From contig NC_064223.1 of assembly GCF_023101765.2 (NCBI RefSeq), positions 5,890,001-5,954,000 of the forward strand: DNA of 64,000 bases, given 5' to 3'. Of this stretch, positions 39,301-45,990 are shown in pieces. How positions within the stretch are numbered: position 1 is the stretch's first letter; each line of letters starts with the position of its first letter. Below the pieces are notes generated by a model. That model had not been told where the DNA came from, did no database searches, and worked only from the letters and a program-made list of their open reading frames with translations. A program made the position numbers and the translations under genes. Source of the DNA: Spodoptera frugiperda. Its lineage: Eukaryota; Arthropoda; Insecta; Lepidoptera; Noctuidae.

Positions 39301-42300
39301 AACAACATTGACATTTTAACAAGTAGTTAATAACACAGTAACATTGTAAAAGTAAAAATATCATAAAGTGTGGCAATAATTTGAAAAAAAAATGTGTCCC
39401 TTAATTAACCGATATATCGAAATATAAGAAGGTTCTGCAAAGAAACTACCGAGGACTTAGATATTCAACAAAGTCGTTGTATTTCATAAGTAATGTTCCG
39501 TAACACAGCGCAGGCAGACGCTATAAATATCGTGTATTTTTAACATCAAAAAAAGATCTAAAATGTCTGCGGTTTTATTTCTCTGTCATCTTAAATTCTT
39601 CCTCATATTTTTAATGAGATGCATCGCTGACTTCGTATTTATGCATCATTTATTATTATTTATTAATAACACAATATGTTTTGCAATCAAATTTATTATC
39701 TGTAAACCTTCTATTTATTAATCGACTTCAAAAAGGAAAGAGGTTCTCTGATTGACCTGTATGTATGTTTGTGAGCGATTATCTCACGATTGGCCGAACC
39801 GATTTTGATGCAGTTTTCAGAAAAGTGTTTGTTACACTTAGGAGCAGGTTTTAGTATATTAACCGACTTCAAAAAGAGAAAGTTGAAGTGTGTAACAATA
39901 CCATTTCAAGTAGATTATATTACTAAACTCTTTGTAGGTAGACGTAAACCTCTATCTACATTTATTAGGGTCTTAAATAACACGTTTCTACTTCTAGTTT
40001 ACTTATTAAACCTATACCTAAGTACACAATAAAACCAATAACCCTACAGCCTACATAAGGACCTTAGGACCAAGATTACTATCAGCAAACTAGAAATAGA
40101 AAACCTTTAAGGGAATAACATTACTGTGAAAAAGGACCTAAGCTCAAAGGGTCAGTACAGGCACCAGCAGATCAACCTATCATTCTGTTATTCATAGAAT
40201 TTTCTTCTTTATATTTAAACACAATAAAGTCGAAAATGTAATAAAGCACTTTGACAGAACGTGTACGTTGATATGCTGGCCAGTGTACCGGAGATATCCC
40301 AGACCAGTAATGCAGGAAAGCACGATACGCTCATTTGGATTGCGTCTAGCCATGCGCTCAGGTCACGAATTTATCATAAACCACCGGCTAGGAAGCTCTC
40401 GAGTGCCCTTTCAGCATAGCATTTTAAACAATAAGTAGTTATTGTTATGTAAGTCTTGTTATTAATGTTTACTTTTCTTTGAACAATGTTTAGATATTGT
40501 AATTATGTTTGAAATATGCTTTATACTTCCAAACACCTATCCATCTTATAAGAATGTTAATGCTGTGTACGAGTATGCTTTAAGTGTGATCTGATAATCC
40601 TATTAGTCAGTTATTTAAGTTCATATTTAATTTAACATAATACAATAACTCGATTAAAAGTACTGACAATACAAAAAAAAATCCAACACACTAATTGCAT
40701 ACGTCAACTTACTACTGCTACTGCCCGCTAGATGTCGCTAGTAGTAGTTGGATGCAGTTTAAAACGTTTATTGAAGATATTAAAAGTAGTACCAAGTTTT
40801 CTTTAGATACTTTTTAGACTTGAGCTAAATATTGAACAAAACACAATGAAACGTAAAATAACTGAACACATTAGAAAGAAGTATTTCAGAAGAAAACTTC
40901 GTACACAAAAACATAAGAAAGTATCTAAGCTAAGCTACGGCTACGAGTAATCTTTATTCACAAACTAAAAACACAAACGAATAATGTAACTATAGGAACA
41001 GCATTGAATCTCTTTCAAGTTTAGATTTCTTTTATATTGTGGTGTAAAGTTGCACTGCGATACATCTTAATCCAATAAGTCTGCGGTCTAGACGAGGATC
41101 GCTCTTTTTGCTCGGCCCTATCATGCTAGATACCACGATAGAAAAGAAAATAAAAACATAAATCAGGTTCCATGCGTATTTGATATCATTTGAAATGAAT
41201 ACCTTTATATTTAACCTCTTGTATAAGATACAACAGAAAATACTTTGTGTCTCGCGTAGATCTACGTTTCGGCAGACGACGGGTTAAGCTTAGAAAATAC
41301 AGATAGGTAAGGAAATTGGCAAGTTTGTTCTTTTTGGTTATCCATCTATGAGTAAAGAAAAATACTACTCTATTTTTTGCAAATCTAGGTTAAACAAAGC
41401 TCAGACTAAATTGATTAGAAGAAAAAGATTTTCCTAAGTAAGACTTTCCCTATAAATCCAATGTCCACTTCTTTTATAATGCATTGATTAAAGGAAATGA
41501 CACATCATAAGTGATAATACTTTTCTAATTCAGCTTTCTGTAACAATGATAAGCTATCTATTCAAAACACATGCTGACAGGAGTAATTGTAATAGCTATG
41601 AAAAATACTACTTAGACTAAACTATACAATTTACAAAACAAACTTGTTACGCAACAATTCTATGTATATCCAGTTACAATATAAACAATTTACGATCTAG
41701 TAGAATGCAGAGCTTGTTTAGAACACAGCTAAGTGCAGGCCCTTTGTCCGATCAAAGCTGCGATCGATAATGAGGGCGATACACAAACAATGAACATATG
41801 GCGTCGCCTGCGCGAGAGTATGCAACTCAACGCCCGTGTCATTTGACGTGCGCCCGCGCCGCTATGCTTTGCGTAACAGATATTTGACACGAGAACCCCA
41901 ATCGATGTAGTCTACTGCATGATGTTATGGTTTGGTGAACATGGCTGCTTGATTTATATGTTGTTTATAGTTTGTGTTATTTTGTCATTATTTACTTTAA
42001 TTATGTTTACTAAGGACCTCCTTGCCTAGACATGCCTGAACTTAAACACGTTATTCTTGTGATAGTTAGAATCTCGAAATCAGTCTTTTACAATCTAATA
42101 CTAGACTTAAACCTACAATGAATATTACATATCGTCCATTTAAGATAGAGAAACTCATTCTCACAAAATCAACTCCTTTCCATCACCAAGACAAAACATA
42201 GCGTGACAAGACACAATGCAACACACCCTATATCTAAGAGCAAATTCGTCAAAACTAAAAGTAGCACTACACATGAGAACTCTAGTCCACGGAAGCGCGA

Positions 42301-44225
42301 CAATCATTTCCAAATGACTGACTCCGTTCTACTTACAAAGCAAGTTTGCAAACTACACTACCCACAAAATAAACAGCACAATCTTAGAACACCCCAAGAT
42401 TGTTTGAGCAGAAATTTTCTATCTCTTTCCCTCTTTAGGAAACTAATTGAATAAACGTTATAGTTATGGTGATGGTAGAACTTTTCACCAAATAGGATAA
42501 GTCCCATGTGTTAAGGCGCCATAATAATGAAGTAGCTACAATGGCAGAATTGTTTACTATGTGATTTGATATATCTAAACTAAATGAAAATTGCTAAAGT
42601 CGACATAATTATTTTTCTAAGTGTAGAGAAACTCGTTAATTTGCCTCACATTGAAATTTTCAAAGGATATTTTGAAAAAAAAAACCTCTGACCCATATTG
42701 CACCCATTTGATGTACCAGGCAGTTATGAATTCACAGGAGTATCACATCTACAGCACGGTATAGGTACAGGTGTCAACATTTTAGGGCGTGACACTTTCA
42801 AAATAGGAACGTGGCGCGTGTCGAGGCTTCCGGAGCGGGCGGCTCGTTCGGAAATAGAGGCTGTCGTGGGACCCGGACCACGTGACGTCACGTCCCACCA
42901 TTTCACACGCCAGTATATTGAGTGCCTCTTTGAAATTAGAACCATTCGATGTCATGTTCTTTTCGAAATTTGGTTTTATGATGGTAGGAATGTCACTAGT
43001 TAGTTGATTTCTCACACTGCAAATATGCATTCTGAACTTTTGTTTAATAAAATTCATTTTTGTCGTTTAAGGCTTGAAATTACTATAGTTTAACTAAGAC
43101 ATCTCGACAAAGGACTCCTAAAGCCCTTCAATGAAATTTTATTTGTATTCCAATAGTATATTCGCACATAAAAATACTCGTATACGATATTTATAAGCAA
43201 CTCCTTTCTGGAGTACTATCTATAGTTTCAAGATTCATTCTATAAATCTCACATATCTTGTAGACACACACATAACTATAATCTCATAGCCGGCACAACA
43301 TCGATTAATATCGCGTACAAAGGGCGAGTGAGGGCGATGTACGTCCCTTCATTGTTTACGCACCTCCGCATCTCAGACGAGATCAAAGATTAAGCACTCC
43401 ACACCACTTTTACGATATTGATGAAATACTGCAGTAAAATGCTGCACGTGACTTGAAACTCGTGTGTTTGTACTTTATAGTCACGTTTGCTAAGTGAGCC
43501 TTAAAATGTCGGGCTATGAAACAAAGAGGTTTCTTAGTTGTATGATGTGATGTTGTTGAATATAGGTCTCAGTCTTGTTACTAGTAAAGTTTACTGAAAT
43601 TTATTAAACTAGATTAGATATCTTAGTAAAAATGTGCAAATGAGTCCTTCAACCTTCTTTTTGGTTTAAAAATCAATGTTGATAAAGGCGAATCAACAAA
43701 AAAATCCATTTCTTAGATCTATACGATAGTAGAAGAATAGTGTAAGCTAACGAAAAAAGCAGACTCCTTCGTCAAACGATTCACAAAATAAGATAAAAAA
43801 ATATATTAAAACACCATTTTTCACCAGCGAAACAACCCTATTTCATTTCTGTTGCCAAGAAACTTCGAATGAAGCCTCAGTCCTTGGCAACAAGACTATT
43901 ATAGTGGAATAGAATATAAGTAACACAATATTATATTAGGATGTATAGTATGTACAGACCAATAGATCAACCTACTCCTTTCTGTCAAATTCCTTCAATA
44001 GAATTCCAACTTTATTGTTTTAAGATAAAGTTGAAAGTCAAACAATTAGAGTTGGGGTAGGTTGACCTGCTGATGCCTGTACATAAATATAGACTGTTTG
44101 TAATGTTTCCATAACGATACACATTACACATACCTCCTGACTTCGGGCGATGTTGGAAGGCTTCTAGATTTCCTGCTCTTGCTATGTTGCCGGTGATGGC
44201 CGTGGCCCGAGTTCGTATTCCCCAT
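6308..44225 (-). CDS. sick: Neuron Navigator / sickie homologue, 5' part (16 coding exons, incomplete at the left edge)
   Basis: Exons in transcript order: 44225-44134, 37876-37770, 30472-30373, 29895-28153, 16249-16072, 15694-15557, 15076-15026, 14788-14620, 14313-14221, 13797-13653, 12250-12137, 11624-11433, 10105-9999, 8788-8660, 7540-7458, 6382-6308. All junctions are GT-AG and all phases agree; the total is 1172 open codons. Blocks shared with vertebrate NAV proteins include SMLDKLKLFNKDK (139-151), GYMSDGD (626) and GYMSEGG (653), SFGYVKR (836), SGRLSEGES, RSNSIR, DDVHGS and VRKLRREL (1148). Known for the family: plus-end-tracking microtubule proteins with a C-terminal AAA+ domain that act in axon growth; Drosophila sickie is also linked to actin regulation and to Relish signalling. 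The coiled-coil remainder and the AAA+ domain lie beyond the left edge. No calponin-homology domain, which NAV2/3 have, is encoded here. The family call is firm; exact isoforms are not known. Confidence 0.95.
7458..7540 (-). CDS. sick: sick exon 15, entry to the coiled coil
   Basis: 83 nt, residues 1121-1147: HGSTASLVSTASSLAAGAGS then EERQAHE. Together with the split Val and the preceding DD this forms the DDVHGS block that leads into the NAV coiled coil. Acceptor TCTATAG/TGCA, donor CACGAA/GTAAGT, phase 0. Confidence 0.96.
8660..8788 (-). CDS. sick: sick exon 14
   Basis: 129 nt, residues 1078-1119: LNYGVSEPPSPSPRSALSPT followed by a His/Pro-rich part ending KKNDD. Acceptor GATGTAG/GTCT, donor GATGATG/GTAAGT. 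Several SP dipeptides are possible proline-directed kinase sites. Confidence 0.92.
9999..10105 (-). CDS. sick: sick exon 13
   Basis: 107 nt, residues 1042-1076: STKSEKLYPSMLQRSSESDY then EPYYCLPVQYGPSGQ. It follows RSNSIR, as in Navigators. Acceptor CTTACAG/GTCA, donor GACAAG/GTAGGA. The Tyr-rich EPYYCLPV part may be a protein-binding segment (inference). Confidence 0.93.
11433..11624 (-). CDS. sick: sick exon 12, SGRLSEGESMESL to RSNSIR
   Basis: 192 nt, residues 978-1040. Starts NTYSASGRLSEGESMESLTS and ends LNRSNSI, with the split codon giving Arg to complete RSNSIR. Both ends are strong NAV-family blocks. The middle is His/Ser-rich. Acceptor CCTTTTCAG/CAAT; donor ATTAG/GTGGGT. Plus-strand open frames overlapping it are shadows. 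Confidence 0.95.
12137..12250 (-). CDS. sick: sick exon 11, SDGSLSDTQTY block
   Basis: 114 nt, residues 940-976: IAPRGGIKISDGSLSDTQTY, then SEVKSDYGIPYAPWLRH. The chosen acceptor is GGCTTCCAG/GATC, the only one giving the right phase after exon 10. Ten bases upstream of the exon, in the same frame, lies an ATG (12261-12259) in the strong context CACCATGG, with an in-frame TAA eight codons further upstream. The exon may therefore also serve as a first exon (MASRIAPRGG). Donor CACAG/GTAAAT. Confidence 0.88.
13653..13797 (-). CDS. sick: sick exon 10, SLGGT / SQSLPKP block
   Basis: 145 nt, residues 892-938, starting NGIGPKSFSLGGTAAAQLSA and ending EFAALFHHH. The SVRERLLGSQSLPKP segment (912-926) looks like a short helix followed by a conserved linker. 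Acceptor CTACGCAG/AAAA, donor CACAG/GTAAAT; the split AG/G codon joins to exon 11. Confidence 0.93.
14221..14313 (-). CDS. sick: sick exon 9
   Basis: 93 nt, residues 861-890, GRTAQVSAVPRTKVKVSGGT then QTCTQDLQIH. Acceptor ATTGTAG/GTGG, donor CACA/GTAAGA. Basic and hydrophilic; it lies between the conserved SFGYVKR and SLGGT blocks, as in Navigator proteins. Confidence 0.93.
14620..14788 (-). CDS. sick: sick exon 8, SFGYVKR block
   Basis: 169 nt, residues 804-859. Includes KVPQSFGYVKRQNG (residues 832-845); the SFGY(V/K)K core is conserved in NAV proteins. The 3' splice site reads TTTTTTTAGCAG, a tandem NAG-NAG acceptor that can add or drop the first Gln. The donor CATG/GTACGT leaves one base. 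Confidence 0.93.
15026..15076 (-). CDS. sick: sick exon 7, 51-nt small exon
   Basis: 17 codons (residues 787-803, YAASNSGQHPARSGGSQ) between acceptor ATTTTCAG/TATG and donor TCACAG/GTATCG. It is phase 0 on both sides, so it could be a cassette exon. It has no recognisable motif; it is supported by its splice sites and by frame continuity with exons 6 and 8. Confidence 0.85.
15557..15694 (-). CDS. sick: sick exon 6
   Basis: 138 nt (46 codons, residues 741-786), phase 0 at both ends, so skipping would keep the frame. It is Pro-, His- and Lys-rich (NQPAPAPPSPSHGRKGERR at the start), with a short helical-looking tail EKLTAAQQLG. Acceptor ATTCCAG/AAC, donor CCACAG/GTAACA. No named domain. Confidence 0.92.
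16072..16249 (-). CDS. sick: sick exon 5
   Basis: 178 nt, residues 682-740. The acceptor CCTCAG/ACGC and donor CCACTG/GTAAGC leave phase 0. The exon is rich in Arg and Gly and holds the segment TTWKKYTDSP (724-733), which resembles a conserved TWKKY-type block of Navigators. It is separated from exon 4 by an intron of about 11.9 kb, the longest complete one in the window. Confidence 0.93.
19727..19996. repeat. Tandem duplication, two units of about 134 bp
   Basis: Copy 1 starts at 19727 and copy 2 at 19861, both with AACAACAATAATATTTTGAT. They share the rest of the unit with scattered substitutions, through AAGGGTTTT and CCCTTTCAAA to a GACTCTC-TTAATT end. Each copy ends in a pogo-like terminal sequence (19840 and 19974). 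Confidence 0.85.
19840..20245. mobile_element. Pogo/Tigger-like MITE, about 406 bp
   Basis: Left end CAGTCGACTCTC and right end GGTCGACTG form a short terminal inverted repeat around GTCGAC, flanked on both sides by TA, the target duplication of Tc1/mariner/pogo elements. The interior has subterminal AATTCGAA-like pieces and no transposase frame. A second diverged left terminus at 19974 suggests the original element started there and that the tandem duplication created the outer one. Confidence 0.7.
22588..22710. mobile_element. Foldback MITE with about 28-bp inverted ends
   Basis: The left arm (22588-22615) and right arm (22683-22710) are inverted copies sharing the perfect core TATTAATGGAGAA and a GTTTACT outer part, with a few mismatches. 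The short centre holds AGCTCTACTAGTTTCGAG. No coding capacity; I recall similar sequence from moth genomes but cannot verify a name. Confidence 0.75.
26113..26400. promoter_or_regulatory. CpG-dense island inside intron 4, possible internal promoter
   Basis: About 290 bp far richer in GC and CpG than the surrounding intron, with GCCGCCGCCGCGCCGCC runs and a CACGTG E-box near 26279. On the minus strand it follows a TATATAGTG-type AT stretch (26400-26435). Both strands are open over most of it, but the proteins are low-complexity Arg/Ala strings, which is expected of such composition. It would suit an alternative first exon for a short sick isoform beginning before exon 5; no direct evidence. 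Confidence 0.4.
26680..26880. promoter_or_regulatory. Second GC-rich island in intron 4
   Basis: G-rich then C-rich halves (GTTAGGGGTGG near 26707 and CCTCTCCCCTAAC near 26800) can partly pair. It lies upstream, in the sick direction, of the island at 26.1-26.4 kb. There is no open frame of note. The pair of islands is the best candidate in the long intron for a promoter-proximal region. Confidence 0.35.
28153..29895 (-). CDS. sick: sick exon 4, large Ser-rich microtubule-binding region
   Basis: This 1743-nt exon encodes residues 101-680 without a stop. It opens with SRPNSSLLAPGSKIPS, where SKIP (112-115) is an SxIP motif. It continues with SMLDKLKLFNKDK (139-151), a block typical of Navigators, then a long Ser/Lys/Asn-rich disordered stretch with TGIP at 345-348. 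Near its end are two related repeats, GYMSDGD (626-632) and GYMSEGG (653-659), also characteristic of NAV proteins. The acceptor is GTTGCAG/GTCTC and the donor GATGAAAG/GTAAGT. The protein is Ser-rich and basic, in line with microtubule binding. An open frame on the opposite strand at 29356-29805 is a compositional shadow. Confidence 0.97.
29896..30372. other. Intron 3 of sick
   Basis: 477 bp, AT-rich; nothing recognised. Confidence 0.8.
30373..30472 (-). CDS. sick: sick exon 3
   Basis: The 100-nt exon between acceptor TTGCAG/GTGG and donor TCCGG/GTAACT encodes residues 68-99, Gly/Ser-rich and ending VSFIPRAPTSSS. SFIP (89-92) is a canonical SxIP motif next to a basic residue, as found in microtubule plus-end-tracking proteins. 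It enters and leaves with a two-base split codon, which fits exons 2 and 4. Confidence 0.9.
31296..31350 (+). repeat. Truncated copy of the CACGCCTTTT interspersed repeat
   Basis: ATCACGCCTTTTTTCCCTGA followed by AGCGGTAAGCGAAGGTG parallels the start of the longer copy at 55361-55532. Only the first 50 or so bases are similar. Confidence 0.6.
32885..32919 (+). promoter_or_regulatory. TATA box and initiator of the nested mini-gene candidate
   Basis: TATAAAA at 32885-32891 is followed by TATCAGTG with the initiator core TCAGT at 32913-32917. The presumed +1 A (32915) lies 30 bases after the first T of the TATA box, the standard arthropod spacing. Confidence 0.5.
32955..33206 (+). CDS. Candidate nested mini-gene or coding exon, 83 codons, unknown function
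   Basis: An open frame on the strand opposite sick, starting at ATG 32955, about 40 bases after a well-spaced TATA/initiator pair, and ending at TGA 33204-33206. It is GC-richer than the intron around it. The N-terminal half is basic and helical-looking (VYERQIGLRRRLVEMKAKGR); the C-terminal half is acidic (AAEQNQDAERFVQDGS). Three good splice signals lie within: acceptor ATTTTAG before 32978, donor GAA/GTAAGT at 33105 and donor TTC/GTGAGT at 33203. It may therefore be one exon of a longer gene or a two-part transcript. I do not recognise a family. Chance or a decayed retrocopy remain possible; there is no clear polyadenylation signal nearby (first AATAAA near 33643). Confidence 0.4.
   Translation: MAFGVYFRDLSVLRWVYERQIGLRRRLVEMKAKGRSQIHIRHVLRIFEMEVSTCCTFEEADSVKYLRAAEQNQDAERFVQDGS
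33734..34099. mobile_element. MITE with inverted ends around CACCAGAGATG, about 366 bp
   Basis: The left end GGGGCTTTTTCACCAGAGAT and the inverted right end CAGTGGTGCTTTTCCACCAG (then AGATG) match. The interior is rich in AGCTATG/CATAGCT pieces and holds the 13-bp tandem repeat. CAGTG at the right terminus suggests a hAT-type element; no clear 8-bp target duplication is seen. Confidence 0.8.
33852..33916 (+). repeat. Tandem repeat, five 13-bp units
   Basis: Five units of AGATGCGTGCT(G/A)T. The three inner units have GT and the outer two AT at the end, which suggests expansion from the middle. Lies inside the MITE. Confidence 0.95.
34403..34535 (-). mobile_element. tRNA-derived SINE fragment
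   Basis: On the minus strand, a degraded A-box-like TAGGTCGAGCGA is followed by TTTCGATTCCCGAGTCGGGC, which resembles a tRNA B box (GGTTCGANTCC) and T-arm. After it come GTATTGCTGGGA and an AAAATTTCTCAGTACGG tail, typical of moth SINEs as I recall them. There is no intact acceptor stem, so it is not a tRNA gene. Confidence 0.65.
34911..35050 (-). repeat. CTCCCGCC-type interspersed repeat, minus copy
   Basis: The reverse complement matches the copy at 58321-58471: TGACTTCTCCCGCC, then GGCGGGAGGGAGTGTCAGAC, AAAACCAC and GTTCCTAC, ending in TCCGCAGCTCC. The inner GGCGGGAG/CTCCCGCC pair can form a hairpin. The family is unknown to me but looks like a frequent moth repeat. Confidence 0.75.
36278..36365 (+). 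repeat. CTCCCGCC-type repeat, copy lacking the hairpin
   Basis: GGAAAATCATCCAATGA is followed directly by GAGGGAGTGTCAGAC and AAAAACCACCCCGTTCCTAC. The TTCTCCCGCC-to-GGCGGGA hairpin part present in the other copies is missing. Confidence 0.7.
36955..37060 (+). promoter_or_regulatory. GC-rich TATA promoter-like segment inside the Helitron-like element
   Basis: GGCCGCGGCGGCGGGGGCAG leads to TATAAATAG at 36998-37006, followed about 32 bases later by CCATTAGC, a possible initiator. The composition differs sharply from the AT-rich element around it. It looks like a captured or co-opted core promoter; the source gene is not recognised. Confidence 0.45.
37110..37163. repeat. Long hairpin 1
   Basis: The arm CAACAATAATTGTATGATAA is followed, after a very short centre around ACC, by its reverse complement; pairing extends outward to GACAACAA/TTGTTGTC. 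Over 20 bp pair without a mismatch. Confidence 0.9.
37164..37230. repeat. Long hairpin 2, next to hairpin 1
   Basis: ACCTTAGAATACAAT and its reverse complement ATTGTATTCTAAGGT face each other across a few bases. Outside them AATACTA and TAGTATT also pair if five extra bases (ATATA type) in the left arm bulge out, giving about 22 bp in total. Confidence 0.9.
37575..37793 (-). repeat. sick: Diverged tandem duplication reaching into the 3' end of exon 2
   Basis: Copy near exon 2: 37694-37782, including the end of the exon and its donor. Second copy: 37575-37680. Shared pieces are TAACCTCT, GATCT(T/C)AGTAC, TAAA, GCATAGAAT and AGGAG. On the minus strand the donor CGTCGCATACAG/GTAAGC corresponds to GTTGTATACAGGGTAAAC in the outer copy. 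The second copy is decayed and has an 18-base insertion. Confidence 0.7.
37770..37876 (-). CDS. sick: sick exon 2
   Basis: The acceptor TTTCAG/G and donor ATACAG/GTAAGC bound 107 nt encoding residues 32-66, a low-complexity Ala/Pro/Arg segment beginning QVSVLQTSIPLPAS. The motif TSIP (38-41) fits the S/TxIP pattern that binds EB1-type end-binding proteins. The exon is much richer in GC than its introns. Its 3' end and the adjacent intron have a decayed tandem copy just downstream in the transcript (37575-37680). Confidence 0.85.
39719..39888 (+). repeat. Interspersed repeat with ATCGACTTCAAAAA ends and a GATTTTGATGC core
   Basis: CGACTTCAAAAAG occurs at the left and again at the right end. 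The middle has GACCTGTATGTATGTTTGTG and CCGATTTTGATGCAGTTTTC. A related copy is at 50938-51088 and the same core appears in the Helitron-like element (near 36493). A frequent moth repeat type as I recall; class uncertain. Confidence 0.65.
40155..40288. mobile_element. MITE family 1, copy A (134 bp)
   Basis: Left end GTACAGGCACCAGCAGATCA, inverted right end GTACACTGGCCAGCATATCA. Same termini as the element at 43952-44082. Non-coding, AT-rich centre. Confidence 0.75.
42880..42893. promoter_or_regulatory. Perfect palindrome ACGTGACGTCACGT combining CRE and E-box
   Basis: The 14-bp palindrome has the full cAMP-response element TGACGTCA at its centre and, with the preceding C, the E-box CACGTG. 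GTGGGAC and GTCCCAC flank it as an outer imperfect inverted repeat. It lies in a GC-richer block (about 42780-42910) in intron 1, roughly 1.3 kb downstream of exon 1. Function inferred only. Confidence 0.45.
43952..44082. mobile_element. MITE family 1, copy B (131 bp)
   Basis: Left end GTACAGACCAATAGATCAAC, inverted right end GTACAGGCATCAGCAGGTCA, both followed by the inverse of GGTAGGTTGA. Lies just downstream of exon 1 in intron 1. Confidence 0.8.
44134..44225 (-). CDS. sick: sick exon 1, start codon and possible N-myristoylation signal
   Basis: Encodes residues 1-30 plus two bases: MGNTNSGHGHHRQHSKSRKS, then RSLPTSPEVR. The ATG (44225-44223) sits in a good context (GCC before, G after), with an in-frame TAA two codons upstream, so translation can start here if the upstream mRNA is contiguous. 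The donor is CAGGAG/GTATGTG. Its phase (two bases, AG) fits exon 2 exactly. Gly2 with Ser6 matches the N-myristoyltransferase consensus and is followed by a His/Arg/Lys-rich stretch, which suggests membrane anchoring (inference). Without the phase match to exon 2 this exon would be only a short open frame; the match plus the basic, Ser-rich character make it likely. Confidence 0.8.
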
Positions 44226-45582
44226 GGCTCGTTAATATCAAATATTATAACTTATATCACAGTACAAAGAACACAATACACTGCAGTTGCAATACGCACA
44301 CATTTTGCACATTTCATGGACGACACTGTTCACTGTTCCCATTTTTCCATTATAACGTTTTTCTATAACAACCGGCATCCCAAGCGGAGTTGTCACGCGA
44401 AAAGCTTTGTGTATTCTACCCTCGCTATCTGGAAATATTTCTATACACGTTACTGTTTGTGCTGTGGTCGACTGCACGGGAAAATGATGCTTATCATACA
44501 CCTACTAATGACTAGTACGTTTTAAAACAAGTCTTTGTTTTACCGCTCGAATGTCCTCGGTTTAAGACCAAATTTCTGATCTCTGTTATGGGTTCGGCGT
44601 GACTCAATACCTGTCTATAATTCAGAGAGCCGAGGACCACAAATGCCAATGTTCGCCGGCGCTCTGAGCATTGCTGGAATTTCAAAGGTCAGTTCGGTTG
44701 AACCGTCAAGCCATAACTTAGGCACTGACCACGACGCACGACCACAAACATTCCCTTTATTATTCGCAAAATCTACTTACAAACTGCATTTTATTAGGAG
44801 TAAATAAAGCACACATACACGTGTGATTTCTTATAAGGGAATGATCCTCGACAATCATCAATTTAGTTAATAGTGGGATAGGAGGGGACCGAACGATTAG
44901 TTATTATCGTCTCTTTGTTCCGAGAACTAAGGACAATGGAGAAAAGGGTCTAATTACGAGTGTCGCTCCGACAGTTCAAGGTACATTAACCTTCTTTGAA
45001 GCTGAAACTTTTAGTAAAAAATTATCTAATGTAATCTCCGCTAGAATAGGGACGAGCTAGAATGAAACTAGAGCAGGAATAATGGGCGCAGTAGAATGGT
45101 CGAGCCATCAAGTGAATTTCACTGCAAATAGACTATTGTGAGTTGTAACTGGAAATGAACGCCATTGCAGAGTTTCGAGCGCGTTATCGAAATTATCATA
45201 GCGAGTGCAGAGTGGCACCGAGCGCTAGCCGGAGCAATGTGCTCCTATTGCGAGCTAGATACCAGCCACTGCACAACTTGCACTGTTTCAATTCTCACGT
45301 AACAAGAAAGTTTAGATTGGACTGTGGACTTTGTGTAAAAATGTATCGTATTTTGTTACTAAAATTAACTTAGTACTTAGGTACTTTACATAAGCGGGCG
45401 TAACGAGTTAAGCTGCTTAGTCGTGATCTTTATTCATGGTGCGCCCAACGAAGCCTTTGTGACTAATTTATACGACGATTGTTATGACGCCGTTGTGTCA
45501 CGCCGGCGCGTTTAGATTTATTGTTTTCGTGACACGTTCAATAGCTTCTTTCGTCTTTTGAAACATCGTTTATGAAATGAAT

Positions 45583-45692
45583 ATAACTGCCGTACTCAGA
45601 GACATTAAACTATTCCTTAGTAACGATTTTGTATCGAAAACAATTGCTAAGGTTAAGTAACCATTAAATAACTCTTAGTACGGCAGTTAACT
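45583..45692. mobile_element. Short MITE with AACTGCCGTACT ends (110 bp)
   Basis: Left end ATAACTGCCGTACTCAGAG and inverted right end TTAACTGCCGTACTAAGAG match over about 19 bp. The centre also carries an internal pair (CCTTAG near 45613 and CTAAGG near 45648). Confidence 0.8.
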
Positions 45693-45990
45693 AATAAACG
45701 AAAGAACGATTTTGTCAGAGGCGATAACATTGTATTATTGTGGACGATACTCACAACACATTACGACCAAATAAACATCGCAAGGGTCTCCAGACGATAT
45801 TGTGATATGCGAAGGTACGGAGGTAAATAATTCATGAGCACTTCACTTAAACCCGACGCCTATAAGCCTAACGCCCACTTCACATAATGACAATGGACAA
45901 ATCACGTAAAAGGAGCGGGGAGCGTGAGATGTCAGATGTCGTTCGTGAGGGATAAATCTAGATTGGTGGCTGATGCATAGCTTTACTTGG

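Larger units (their letters stand above)
37877..44133. other. Intron 1 of sick
   Basis: AT-rich; contains the repeats at 39.7, 40.2 and 43.95 kb, and the GC-richer block with the CRE/E-box palindrome at 42.8 kb. A modest GC-richer, CpG-containing patch lies at 41740-41900. No other gene is supported; open frames at 39790, 42203 and 42698 look random. Confidence 0.65.

Noticed and set aside
42698..43003. 101-codon plus-strand open frame
   Set aside because: Begins at a non-ATG codon, spans the GC-rich regulatory-looking block and shows no family resemblance; the opposite strand is also open.
44184..44525. 113-codon plus-strand open frame over exon 1
   Set aside because: Partly antisense of sick exon 1; the rest is random-looking and starts at a non-ATG codon.
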